DNA of 64,000 nt from NCBI GenBank assembly GCA_016647705.1, contig CM028333.1, forward strand, positions 5,859,616 through 5,923,615, written 5' to 3'. Below, piece by piece: positions 51,231 to 62,269 of this stretch. Within the stretch, counting starts at the first letter, position 1. The number at the start of each line of letters is the position of its first letter. Source of the DNA: Eucommia ulmoides. Lineage: Eukaryota > Streptophyta > Magnoliopsida > Garryales > Eucommiaceae. The translations under genes and the position numbers were made by a program. The notes beneath the pieces were generated by a model. The model was not told the origin of the DNA and ran no database searches. It saw only the letters and a list, made by a program, of their open reading frames with translations.

Positions 51231-51341
51231 GAAAGAATGGCGAAATAGTTGGTATATCCAAAAGCTGTAACCAAAAACTGTTTTAGAGAGATAACTGTTG
51301 GAATTCTTTTATTAAATATGGGCTAATATTAATTAAATTAA
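51231..51341. other. Spacer before the putative Helitron
   Basis: No feature recognised. Ends in A at 51341, the expected host base left of a Helitron. Confidence 0.4.
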
Positions 51342-52153
51342 TCTATTATATAAAATAGGATGACTTTTTGGCTGACTAGGATAAACTTATGACTAGGACA
51401 AAAAATATGACTAGGACAAACAAAATTGCTGACGAGGCTAAATAAATTTGATGACTAGGACAAACATAAAGAAATTAACTCAATTTTGGACAAATGATTA
51501 ACTCATTTCCTTAATTAAAAAAATTAATTTAATTAATTAACCTTTGAATTAAACTTTAATTACTTCCATAAATAAATATTATTTTCTTTTTTCATTTTTA
51601 AACATCCTAATTAACTTTTTTCATTCCTTTTTCATTGCAGTTGAGGGATTCGCTCAAATTTTTTAATTTTTTTTTTTACCCTGTTTTTTTTTTTTTGTGG
51701 CATTATAATTCCTTATTCCTTTCCTAATTTCTTGAATGCCCAGTGATCGCTCTCTCTTTCCATCGCCATGAGAAATTCAAAGAAATTGCGTTGGCTTGCT
51801 CATGAGGACCATTTTCCATATGTAATTTGATCTAAAACCCACTGTTGATGCTCGCGCTGACCTCAAAACCTTCAGGTATGCTCTCTGCCTTACGATTTTT
51901 ATTTTTTTTAAATTTTCGAATTTGGGTTTTAGATCTGAACGTTTAGGGTTTCAAATCTTAAAATTGGAATGGAAAAATCTCGCAATCTCATCACCATTGC
52001 CATCAAATTGGGTTTTAGATATTGAATTTGTTCATATTTGCCACATGAATTTGTTCATATTTAAACCAAGCTCCAACCTCTTAATCATTTGTTTATCATT
52101 TTTTTATGTGATTAATTTTTTCTTTGGGTTTGGAATTTTAGGGTGCAAGCAAG

Positions 52154-52228
52154 TTAATGATGGTTGTCATCCCTGGTGCTGATTCCGATGGAGCTTTGGC
52201 GAAAGCTGCCGCCAAGTACTTGGGTCAG
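52154..52228 (+). pseudogene. Unidentified coding-like fragment in the Helitron
   Basis: Follows a good 3' splice-site context (TTTTAG at 52137-52142) and translates as MMVVIPGADSDGALAKAAAK then YLGQS. Composition is unlike the AT-rich surroundings. The function is not recognised; it could be an exon piece picked up by the Helitron. Confidence 0.3.
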
Positions 52229-52238
52229 TCTACTCGAT

Positions 52239-52369
52239 TAGTGTTTTTATTTGTTCCCAAATTTTGGTTTTTGTTCTATTCTTAAGAATTGGGTAAAAAA
52301 CAAGAACATATTTTTCGTTCCCATATTTCTGTTTTTGTTCTTACCTTTTTTGGGAATAGAAACACTAAA
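52239..52369. repeat. Small inverted repeat or MITE inside the Helitron
   Basis: TTAGTGTTTTTATTTG followed by TTCCCAAA on the left pairs with TTTTGGGAATAGAAACACTAA on the right, apart from two small differences. The loop of about 85 bp consists of AT-rich phrases also seen near 14600 and 47000. Confidence 0.4.
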
Positions 52370-53129
52370 CAAATGCCGTCTTACTATTTCTACTTTCCTT
52401 TTTTTGTTTGTGTTTCCAACAAAATAAAAATAAAAAATTGAGGCGAAAAATAAAAATCCAGGAAGAAAATTAAAAAATATTTCAATTCTTTTCCAGAATT
52501 TGCCAATTATTCAATTTTTAGGGGACAAAGTGCAAGAAAACAAATACAACACGAATAAGAAAAAATCATCTCCATCTGATGTACTATGATGCAAAGATCA
52601 CTTCAGTCGCTCCACCATGGTCTACCACAGCTTGCAGTATCTTCATACGCAATGGCAATTAGAGTACTTTTATTTATTAGTTTTTCATTTCTGTTAATCT
52701 CTCATTTTTTTCTTTGATTTTCCTAACAAATATATTCATAGATTTGATTTCATTTCTTAGTTTTTTGATCTATTAAGAAATTGAATATTAATGTTTTCAT
52801 AAAATCTAATAAACAGGATTAAAAATGAAATAATAATTTAATTTTGAATTTTTTATTGATTGCACAAATTATATATTTTTTATCCTCCTATTTACTATTT
52901 GTTTTTTTATGTAGCCCTGCAATTTTATTTTATTTTCAATGTCATCCTTTCTTTTGTTGTCAATTTTTTATGTAACCCTTTTATCAAATAGTAGTGTTAA
53001 TTTGGACGGATTTTAGCACGTGAGATGCACGTGCTATATTATATGGGTAAATTTTATTTTATTTTTATTATGGGTTCTTCGAAAGTATTTTGAGGATAAA
53101 AATGGTGATGAAGGTGAAGATGATTTACT

Positions 53130-53315
53130 TTAGTAGTAGTAGCAGGAGGAAGAGTATGTCAATGAAGCAATTCCATGTGTTCTTTTATGGCCGTTGAGTG
53201 CTTGACCGGAGGAAAAAAGACAGAAACAAATAGGGCACTGGTGAATCTTCTCTTCCATTACTGACTCCGCATTCGTCATTGTTGGACCTCCGAGCTCCTC
53301 TGTTTCTTTCGTCAT
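53130..53315 (-). pseudogene. C2H2 zinc-finger fragment (QALxGHK type)
   Basis: 61 residues with one complete finger at residues 27-47: [20 protein letters not shown] followed by RTH, spacing C-x2-C-x12-H-x3-H. The QALGGH motif is specific to plant C2H2 transcription factors (ZAT family and relatives), with Asn here for the first Gly. A Glu-rich stretch precedes it. The open frame starts next to a TA microsatellite and stops 14 residues after the finger, so this is a piece of a larger gene rather than a whole one. It lies antisense within the putative Helitron, close to its 3' end. Confidence 0.7.
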
Positions 53316-53340
53316 TAGAATGTTGTGTAAACATAAGAGG

Positions 53341-53341
<1 letters not shown>

Positions 53342-53389
<48 letters not shown>
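53342..53389. repeat. (TA)24 microsatellite
   Basis: Uninterrupted TA repeat of 48 bp between the zinc-finger fragment and the Helitron terminus. Confidence 0.95.
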
Positions 53390-53394
<5 letters not shown>

Positions 53395-53471
53395 GTTCAA
53401 TTTCTTTTACACCCGTGCCTTCAGGCACGGGTTATACGCTAGTTATTTCATAAAAACGGATTAATAGATAG

Positions 53472-53999
53472 TCTATTATATAAACAGTCTAATTAAATAG
53501 TGTTTTGATTTGGATTATGACATCTTTTATATAGAAGTTCAGTTAAGTGACAAATGTAAATTTTGGGTCTTATTGCAGTTCGTAATGGGAGGACCAAATG
53601 AGAAATCAATATTATAAATATTAAGTCTCCTCTCTAATCTAGATTTAAGAATTTATTCTCATTGAGAACCACCATAACAGTAAATTTAGATCATAAAGAG
53701 CAAGACCTAGTCTGTAATCCGCTATGACGATCAATCATTTGCAATAAATAAAACAGGTACGCTTTCAGTAACCGTTCTTGAAATTGTTGTGTCATTTATC
53801 TATGATTAAGATCTTTAATTAATTTTTGTGTTATTGTAATTATAAGAATTAATCAACATGTGGTATTAGAGTCAACATACATGATTTCGGATCTACATAT
53901 TAGCAAAATCATCAACCACCAACAATTTATACATCTATGATATATCTATATATTTACCCCCAAAAATTGAACAAAAGTAGTGATAAGGATTACTTAATA
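53472..53999 (+). other. Second Helitron-like 5' end, then a possible LTR end with primer site
   Basis: TCTATTATATAAA at 53472 repeats the first 13 bases of the Helitron at 51342, only 29 bp after that element's end. Further on, AATCAACA is followed by TGTGGTATTAGAGTC (about 53857-53871), a Met-tRNA-type primer site with C-to-T changes, suggesting the end of an LTR (roughly 53504-53856). Which element either belongs to is not resolved. The gag of the copia remnant starts 1.9 kb downstream and could be its partner. Confidence 0.35.
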
Positions 54000-54598
54000 T
54001 TACTGGTCGCGGAGAAATTTTTGCAAGCACTGGAACCCTAAATTCTTTGCACAGAACCTCTCTATTTCTTGGCCACCGCCTCTCTCTCTACAGACCTCCT
54101 TCTCCATCCCTTTGATGGTGTCGTCCCACTCTCTCAGGAACCCATCCCAATTCTCCTATCTGGCGTCCGAAACGATGTCGAGGATCTCCTGCAACCCCAC
54201 GATCCGACGGCTGACGCTCCTCCTCAGCTCCCTCACTGTTTGGTTCACCCGGGGCACCGAGTCCAGCTCTAGCACCCCATTAGAGCCTAATTTATCTTTA
54301 TCCACTCCCACTCGTTGCTCTTCACAGCGTCCACCGTCTCCTGTCGTAGAATCAGACGCTCTAAGCGGCTAGCTTCGGAATTGACGACTGTTATCTTCTT
54401 CACGAGGGTACGCGATACATGAGATCGATATGCCGTCTGTATTTTAGTCACGGTGGCGTTGGCCGACGCGGAGGATTCGTGGGTAGTATCAGAGACGTAG
54501 ACGGTGATAAGGCCATCCGAGGGAGGTTGGATGGGGATAGGGTTGTCATCGGGGAGTGTGTCGGTGATGGCGGCGGCGCTTGATTTAATAATTGCCAT
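54000..54598 (-). pseudogene. BAG-family co-chaperone pseudogene (IQ motif plus BAG domain)
   Basis: The start at 54598 gives MAIIKSSAAA. An IQ calmodulin-binding motif follows (TKIQTAYRSHVSRTLVKK, residues 51-68), then the BAG domain: VVNSEASRLERLILRQETVD, later REL RRSVSRRIVGLQEILDIV and a tail ending RDQ near 54000. BAG proteins bind Hsp70 as nucleotide-exchange cofactors; plant BAG5-type proteins also bind calmodulin. Length without breaks would be about 199 residues, close to family size. It is broken by a stop at 54287-54289, a frameshift near 54270 and a second stop at 54156-54158. No intron is visible, so it may be a retrocopy or a single-exon fragment carried by a transposon. Confidence 0.82.
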
Positions 54599-55379
54599 AA
54601 CCGAGCCCCGACCGAAACTGCTAGGGTTTTCTCTCTAAAGAGAAAAATACCGAAACCACCCTGAAGTTCATTTAAAAATTCATTTTAGACCCCTTATTCT
54701 TCAATATTTACTTTATTGCCCAACTAATTGTTTCTTTTTCCAAATTGATACCTTAAAATAAAAATAATTTTTTTAGGGTCCTCTATTTTTTTATATTAGT
54801 ATTTAACAATGTTTTTGTAAATTTTCATTACACCGTTAAAAAAATCAAAGAAACAATATTTTTGGGTCCCCTTTTTTCCTACGCACTCGTTTTTTTGTCC
54901 TCTATTCTTCTAGATAATTTATTTTATATTTTGAGGGTGAAAATAATTTTTAATTAATTATTACTTACTTATGTGATTTAATTAACTTAAAATTATTTTT
55001 TGATATGTTTTTCTGTTGAAAATTTACAATAAATTATGTTAGTTTATATGAAATAGAAGTGCAGTACTCATTCTCTCTAAATTATTATTTTTTAATGTGT
55101 ACTCTCCTTCTTAGTTTTAAGTCACATAAACTAGTTTAATAATTAGTTTAAAAGTGTAGTAAAAAATTATTATTCAAATTCATGCAACTATAATTGATCG
55201 TTGATTACCGAAAGTATATTTTTATAATATATTTCATCTTATTTTGATCATATGCATATATATCGCTAATATGCACTGTTGCTGTTGGACAATATTGTTT
55301 AATTTTTTTTCAATTTGAAATGTTTTCTTGTGAATTGTTGAGATTATTTTACCAAAATGATTTAACCATCAAAGTTTGC
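54599..55379. other. AT-rich region upstream of the BAG pseudogene
   Basis: The 40 bases next to the start (ending CTAGGGTTTTCTCTCT) resemble a plant 5' leader with a telo-box-like TAGGGTTTT. Beyond that only AT-rich sequence without recognised features. Confidence 0.4.
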
Positions 55380-55839
55380 ATGATTTTGAGTTTCTATTTT
55401 GTTGATGAAAATTTTTTTAGATTAATTTGTACATTCACTTGCCCAAAAGGAGTTATTATGCAAATTAATTTAATTGCATGAGGATGTTCTATGAGATAAA
55501 TAATTTGATAAATTTATTTGCCCAAAGTAAATGAATTTTGAAGGATTATTTGTTTCATTATCTTTTGAAGAAAATATGTGGATTTGAAGATCAATCTACT
55601 CAAAGGGAATGAATTTTTAAATCTATAAATTTTTCTTATTTTGTTAATTTTCATGCTTAGAGAATAATTATTTATTGTAGACTTTACCCAAATGGGGGTT
55701 TATGATAACGCAATGGATTCTTATATTGTGTTATTTATACTTATTTGAGCATTTTGTCTATTGCCTATAATTGATCTAGTTGTATTTTTTGTGAAAACAA
55801 TTTCTTTTGCTGTGAATAATAATAATGCCATAATTGAAA

Positions 55840-56624
55840 TATTAAATAAGTCGAACTATAAGAGATGAAGATTAGACATAGAACTCACTTTAGGAATAAT
55901 GGACTTGAACATGGCTCTACATAAAAATGAACTTCCTCGACCTACTAATGAGAGCACTAAAGTTAAAAGAGCTCATTATGTGAAATGGAAAAGATCAAAC
56001 CATTTAAGTCTCATTTCAATAAAAAGGTCTATTGCGAAGCATCTCTTTGAAGGAATATTTGAGAGCAAACATGCTAAGAAATTTCTCGTTGTTGTGGGAA
56101 ACACATACCAGACATCTGACAACGCCAAAACTAGGTATTTTATGGATGGATTGATGAATATGAGGTACGATGATATAAAAGGAGTTGACGAATTCATTCT
56201 GAGAATAGTGCATCTTCAAACTAAATTGAAGGTACAATACATTCACATTCCCGATAAGTTTATTGTTCATCAAGCTCTCAACACTCTGTCATATTATTTT
56301 AGCCAAATCAAGACTACCTGCAATACCCAGAATCAGACTTAGAGTATGAATGATCTGATCACTAAATGTGTGGCTGAGAAAGAAAAGTTGAAAAGAGAAA
56401 AGAATAAATCTGCTTATTTTGTTGCTCCTGGAAAACCGAATAATCAGAAGAGAGATGAAAAAACTAGAAAACCCAACTTCCACTGTTACAAGAAAAGTAA
56501 TAATTTCAAGAAAAGATGGAGTGAAAAGCAAAGAAATGGAGATGTCAAGAACACAGTTCTTAAGTGCTATCACTGCAACAAGAAGGATCATAAGAGGGTT
56601 AATTGCCTTAAGTTTAAGAATTAG
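55840..56624 (+). pseudogene. Copia gag with CCHC knuckle
   Basis: A UBN2-type gag: before 55899 the frame reads RLDIELTLG, then MDLNMALHKNELPRP, HYVKWKRSNHLSLISIKRSI and MNMRYDDIKGVDEFILRIVH. A stop at 56340 separates the C-terminal part (56346-56624), which is Lys-rich and ends in the complete knuckle CYHCNKKDHKRVNCLKF. An additional stop lies near 55865. Confidence 0.8.
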
Positions 56625-56879
56625 CTATAGAGGAAGAAAAAGTAACAAGGTATGTTATATGTCTATATCTATTTTGAATCCAATTTAGTTGATGTCCCTT
56701 TAGATTCATGGTAGTTTGACAGTTGTGCTACTGTTCATGTTGTAACTTCTTTACTGGGGATAAAAAAACCTGAGGAAGCCAAGTGAGAAATGGTCAAAGC
56801 TTAAAGTTGACAGCGACATCGGGATTGGTGTTGAGCATATTAGGACTGTTGTTTTAGAATTAGATTCTGGTTTTTAGCT

Positions 56880-58209
56880 TGTTTTGAACCATGTTTTATA
56901 TGTACCTTCGTTTAGAAAGAATTTGATTTCCCTTTCAATACTTGATAAAGCTGGATATTGTTTCACTTTTGCAAATAAAATAGTTGAGATGATTTATGCC
57001 TCTAAAGTGATTGGCAATTGTGTTTTATTTGATGGGTTTTATAGATTATCGTTGTTATCTACTTGTTCTTACAATATTGAAAACATTGTTGCTAAAAGAT
57101 CTTTGACTAAGGAAAGATTTTTGTTATTGTGGCATAAGCGTTTGAGGCACATTTCTAAGGAATATTTATGGGGTGAAGCAATCAAAATAACAACCTACAT
57201 TTTGAACCGTGTTCCTAGCAAGTTAGTGCCTAAAACACCATTTAAACTGTGGACGAACAGAAAACCCAGTTTGAATATATTTCAGAGTATGGAGGTGTCC
57301 AGCTGAGGTGAAGATCTATGATTCTTCTATGAAGATGTCATATTCGAGAACTATTAAATGCTACTTTATAGGGTATCCTAGCCACACAAAAGGATACAAG
57401 TTTTATTGTATGACTCGTGGCACTAGAGTTGTTGAATCTCAATTGAGAAAGTTTTTAGAGTTGGATATTGTCGATGTTATTCCCTCTCAATTCAATAAAA
57501 GAGTGGAACCCATTGATGTTTTTTCTTTACTTTTGCCAGCCTCAGATATCATCTCTTATGATGGAGCCACTGACCGACGGATTTAGCGAGGAGTATATAT
57601 TATCATTCCCCCTACTGTTGAAGTAATGCCTATTGCAAACGAGATTCCTCTAACCAATGAGCCTGCGAATGAGTCTTCTTCTAAAGTACAAGTGAGAATA
57701 TCGCAAAGAACTAGAAGTTGTCATTTCTAACAACTACTATGTTTACCTTGGAGAGGGAGAGTATAAAATTGGAGAAAAAATAGACCCGACTACTTATCGT
57801 GAAACTCTCAATAGTAATCGGGCAAATGAATGGCTAATTGCCATGGGAGATGAGATGAGATCTTCCCAAATGATATAAACCCATTGGATACAAATGGATA
57901 TTCAAGGCCAAGAGAGACAACAAAAAAGGAATGTTGAAAGATTCAAGGCCCGATTGGTTGCTAAATGGTATACACAGTGAGAAGACATTGATTTCACAGA
58001 AACTTTTTCACCAGTTTCCACCAAAGATTCCTTTAGGCTAATTATGGCATTGGTAGCTCATTTTGACTTAAAGCTTCACTAAATGGATGTCAATACAACT
58101 TTTCTCAATGGAAATTTGAGTAAGGAGGTCTACATGTCACAGCCTAAAGGATTTAAGAAAAATGGAAAAGAGAACATGGTATGCAGATTGAAAATGTCCA
58201 TTTATGGTC
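56880..58209 (+). pseudogene. Copia pol remnant with integrase core deleted
   Basis: 56884-57306: a pre-integrase segment (MNHVLYVPSFRKNLISLSIL, then LLWHKRLRHISKE) fused directly to the far end of integrase (LWGEAIKITTYILNRVPSK), so the catalytic core between them is absent; the junction is near 57163. The segment 57308-57586 is the linker (CYFIGYPSHTKGYKFY). Reverse transcriptase begins near 57930 (ARLVAK-type block, FSPVSTKDSFRLIMALVAH, MDVNTTFLNGNLSKEVYMSQ) and breaks off at YGL (58209), where another retrotransposon is inserted. Several stops. Confidence 0.8.
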
Positions 58210-59486
58210 TGATCATTCAGATTACTTACCCTAATTAAGCGCAAAATATTGTAGTATAGTGTGCTTAAGTACGGATGTCGAATCACAGGGATCGATCTTA
58301 TAATTATCAATTATCAAAAAAAAAAATCTTTTATTTGGTGTGATGATTTGAAAATTTTGATTACAAAGAAATAAAGTTTTGATAAAAATAAAAATAAGAC
58401 ACCGGGTTAGGAATTATAAATTCGTATTTTGAGATTTATGTTGTTCTTGTATTTTCTTCTTTAATTTGGATTTGTAAAAACGAGTGTTCCAAACTGCAAG
58501 CCGGAACTACTCAGAAAGATTGAATTGTTATTTTCTGGCATGGTTTATCTTCGATATTTAATTCCTACACTACACTAATTTAAAATAAATTAAAATTTAG
58601 GCATAAACCATCCAGACCAATAATTAATCCCCAAGAATATGATTGCATAACCATTAGACCTAGACCATAGGTGCAAGTTTTAATGTTCAAGTAGTAATTA
58701 AATTTAAATCAAAATTTCTACAAGAATATTTTGACAATAAATTCAATTACAATAAAATCATTTTTAAAGAACGAGTTTCATGTCATGCAATAGTTTATAC
58801 AATATCCAACAATTAAATAGAAAATACAATATTACATAAATTCAATATACTTCATTACATCCTAACCAGATGTAAGAAAATTTAGCCGCTCATGGGTGCT
58901 TGCAATGATATTTTCTTGAAACGCAAAAACATAATAGAAGAACAATAACAAGAAAATTCTATTATTTCTTCTAGAAATTGAGTAAAAAAATTGGTATTGA
59001 TCTCTAAACCCTTCTACCCTATTTATAAAATTTTAAAAGGGGTACACTTGAAAATAAACAAAAAGAAAGAGGGGTATAGCTAGCCAATTGGTCAGTTGGG
59101 CCAACCATTTTTGGTTGGCCCAATGGAGGGTTGCCAGCGGGCTTGTATAGTTAGCCCACGGGTTAGCAGCCCACTCTGTGGGTTACCAACCCACACAGGC
59201 TGGCCATATAGCTAGCCTTTGGGCGGCCAGCCAAGCCAATGGCTCGGCTCCTCTCTCAAGGGTGTCTTGGTTGAGTCCCCTTGCTTAAAAAAATTTCATC
59301 TTTTATTCGGTTTGACGTGATTTGTTTGTTTTTCATCCGATTTGTCCCAAATTACGTCGTTTTGTTCCAAATTCAAAATCCTATAAAAATAAATAAAATA
59401 ACTTAATTTATAATATTTTAATTTATTTAAAAGATTAACAAAATTTAATTTAGTGGTACTAGATCACACAAAATGCAGTGCGATCA
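58210..59486 (-). repeat. 3' LTR (1277 bp) of the Athila/Tat-like element
   Basis: On the plus strand it starts TGATCATTCAG and ends GTGCGATCA, giving TGATC/GATCA inverted ends. In reading direction a palindrome-rich stretch (59260-59090) precedes a TATA box (minus strand TATAAATAGG near 59020-59033). It includes a perfect 12-bp inverted repeat with a TTTT loop at 59096-59123. Confidence 0.75.
59020..59033 (-). promoter_or_regulatory. Probable TATA box in the LTR
   Basis: The minus strand reads TTTTATAAATAGGG about 460 bases from the LTR start, just after the palindrome cluster. A plausible U3 promoter; transcription is not shown. Confidence 0.5.
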
Positions 59487-60886
59487 CACACCCCAAACCT
59501 AAATTTTGCTAGTCCTCGAGCAAAACTAATAAATATAATAATTAAATAAAAGACCATTTTCTTAGGAAACACGATTGTATTTAGCGCATGCAACAAGTCT
59601 TTAAACCCCTAGATTACCCCTAGTAGATGAGTATAGTCTTGTGAGGGTTTACAGTGATACTACCCGCAAACATCTCAAGTTCCTTATTGTGAATTTTATT
59701 TTTTACAAGATATTTATCAATCATGTCTAATGATAACATATCAAATCAAGATCAAACAAAAGTTACTGAGATAATCATTGATCTCACATCACATGATTCC
59801 TTATAATATTTCTTATTGCATTTACAACATACATACACTCTTATTTATAATGAATTTAGCGTATAGTAACTAGTTAACTGGTTTTAAACAATCAAATGAC
59901 TTGTGTATATATAATCAACTTCCTTTAAATAAGTTACATGTGCAATGTTAACTCCGTTGGACTTTCTAAGATATCCGTGTAGTGAGTGTTAGGCCAATGA
60001 TCGTAATTCAGTTGGATCGGGGCATTAGGTGTTAAGGCATCCTTCAGGCTTAATAACTCAAATAACTTAGGCTTCGAAGTTAACGAGTCACTTATCGTCT
60101 TAACAAATTGCTTTCGCCTTTTGTCGCGAAAACTCGAAGCTTACTAAGACAAGAGACCCGGTTACTCAGCGAAAATTCATCATTAAAATATAAAATCTTT
60201 ATTATTAACACACTAATAATTTATTTATTTTTATTTACTCCAGGGATAGGTTATTTTAATGCCAAAATTCAGTAAACCAACTTATGTATTAAATTTAAAA
60301 TAAAAGAAAGTTAGCATGTATATAAGGTTGAAAGAATAAAATATTATTAAAAATCAGTGCACTGCTCCAATAATTTTTTTAACAAACTCTAGTTTACGTC
60401 CAACAAACGTGTTATCATAGAATAGACTGATAAAATTAAGTGTGGAATAAAATATCAAAAAGGAATACAAGCATTTACCCCCCCAAACCTAAATCTCGCA
60501 TTGTCCTCAATAAGAAAATTATGAAATTAATTAAGTAACGAAAGATACAACCTTGGTGTAACTGAACTGTTTGGCCTAACTTGAATGCTTGTAAACCTGT
60601 TTGTCAAAACACTAAAAGAAACTCATCAAATCAAAATAAAAATTAACATAAGAAAACTAAAACAGCAGTGCTAAGTTTAACATCTTCAACCGGACGTGAT
60701 GGGGCATCATGAATAGATTGGGTTAACCAATTTTACTGCTACGATGATGCCCCGCTCTTCATAGCCTACCATATGTTTCAACCTCTGGCCGTTAACCTTA
60801 AGTTTCTGGCCGTCTCTCAAGTCAATAATCTCCACTACCCCACTGGGGTATGCTCTTTCAACTTTAAAAGGGTCATCCCATCTAGA
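59487..60886 (-). other. Non-coding tail between pol and 3' LTR, with two purine tracts
   Basis: Next to the LTR the minus strand reads TTTAGGTTTGGGGTGTG, the polypurine tract. A related tract (TTTAGGTTTGGGGGGG, minus strand, about 60478-60493) lies 1 kb upstream, again preceded by a TTGAGGACAATG-like block. No open frame is supported in this stretch. Confidence 0.55.
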
Positions 60887-62021
60887 TCAAAGTTTGCCTG
60901 GAAAAAGTCTCAATTTTGAATTAAACAACCATACATTTTGATTAGGATGAAAGGATTTTCGATTAATGATTTTATCATGAAAGGCTCTCATCCTCTCCTT
61001 ATAAGTTTTTGAATTCTCAAATGCCTCGTTTCGTAATTCTTCCAACTCTGAAAATTGAAGCTTACGTTCATCCCCTGCCTGTTTCATCTCAAAATTTAAT
61101 GCTCTTCTAGCCCAATAAGCATGATGCTCTAGCTTGACAGGTAAATGACCCGCATTTCCATACACCAACCGGTAAGGTGACATACCGATAGGAGTTTTGT
61201 AGGTTGTACGGTACGCCTATAATGCATCAACCAAGCGCTCCGACCAATTTTTACGTTCGGGACATACCGTTTTCTCTAATATATGTTTCATTTCTCGATT
61301 AGAAACCTCCGCTTGACCATTAGTTTGAGGATGATAAGGTGTGGCCACCTTGTGAGTCATGGAGTACTTTCGTACCAATGCCTCAAATGGACTATTGCAG
61401 AAATGTGTTCCTTTATCGCTAATGATCGCCTGGGGTGTCCCAAATCTGCTGAAAATATTATCCCTCAAAAAGCGAAGCACCACCCTATGGTCATTTGTTC
61501 TAGTAGTTATTGCCTCAACCCACTTTGAAACATAGTCTACTACTAACAAGATATATTCGTGACCAAATGATGTTGGGAACGGTCCCATGAAATCAATGCC
61601 CCAGACATAAAAAAATCTCTATTATCATAATAGGTTGGAGGGGTACCATATCTCGATGGGATATTGATGTCGTGCGCTAGCATCGGTCACAAGACTGACA
61701 GAATCGGTGCACATATTTAAACAGGGACAACCAATAGAATCCACTTTGAAGTACTTTTATTGCTGTCCTTTTTCCCCCAAAATGTCCCCCGCATACCTGG
61801 GAGTAGTAAAAATTTAGAATATTGTCAAACTCATTTTCAGGCACACATCTCCTTATTACCTGGTCTGCACAATGCTTAAATAGGTGAGGGTCCTCCCAGT
61901 AAAAATGTTTGACCTGTGAGAAAAATTGGTCTTTATCCTGCTTTGTCCACTGAGAAGGAATTTCACCTGTAGCAAAGTAGTTTGCAATGTTTGCAAACCA
62001 AGGTGAGAACATTTGAGTCAC
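60887..62021 (-). pseudogene. Integrase of the Athila/Tat-like element
   Basis: The zinc-binding region in 62021-61677 contains GGHFGGKRTAIKVLQSGFYW and CQSCDRC. The core in 61588-61217 keeps all three catalytic blocks: DFMGPFP (Asp just before 61588), [11 protein letters not shown] and [18 protein letters not shown]. The C-terminal GPY-side region is in 61183-60887 ([20 protein letters not shown], then [20 protein letters not shown]). Stops lie at 61216 and between 61677 and 61588. Confidence 0.85.
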
Positions 62022-62269
62022 AGAGAAAAGTGCTCATCAGGGAATGAATCCCTAATTGCTTCTTGTCCCTTACTCTCCTCGATAAAAACTTGAGATAGGT
62101 GGTTAGCCACAACATTTTCTACTCCTTTCTTATCTCTAATCTCAATATCAAATTCTTGCAGTAAGAGAATCCACCTAATCAATCGAGGTTTTGTTTCTTT
62201 TTTCGATAAAAGATACCTTAGAGCTGAATGATTAGAGAATATTATAATTTTCGACCCTAGAATATAAGA

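Larger units (their letters stand above)
51342..53442 (+). mobile_element. Putative non-autonomous Helitron, 2.1 kb
   Basis: The right end has a perfect hairpin (arms CCCGTGCC and GGCACGGG, loop TTCA, 53412-53431), a short spacer, CTAG at 53439-53442, then host T. The left end is TC after host A: TCTATTATATAAAATAGG at 51342. Helitrons insert between A and T, start TC and end CTRR after such a hairpin. No Rep/helicase is present. It holds a direct-repeat array near its start (GACTAGGA at 51373, 51390 and onward to about 51466), an unidentified coding-like fragment (52154-52228), a small inverted repeat (52239-52369), a C2H2 finger fragment and a TA microsatellite (53342-53389). The left end assignment is less certain than the right. 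Confidence 0.62.
55380..58209 (+). mobile_element. Ty1/copia remnant, interrupted on the right
   Basis: A plus-strand copia element: leader with four degenerate units of about 80 bp containing TTGCCCAAA-like motifs (55439, 55517, 55597, 55684), gag (about 55840-56624), a pre-integrase piece, the integrase end and the start of reverse transcriptase, where it is cut by another element at 58210. Most of the integrase core is missing. LTRs were not delimited. A different copia family from the element at 24750-46121, judging from gag and the zinc knuckle. Confidence 0.75.
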
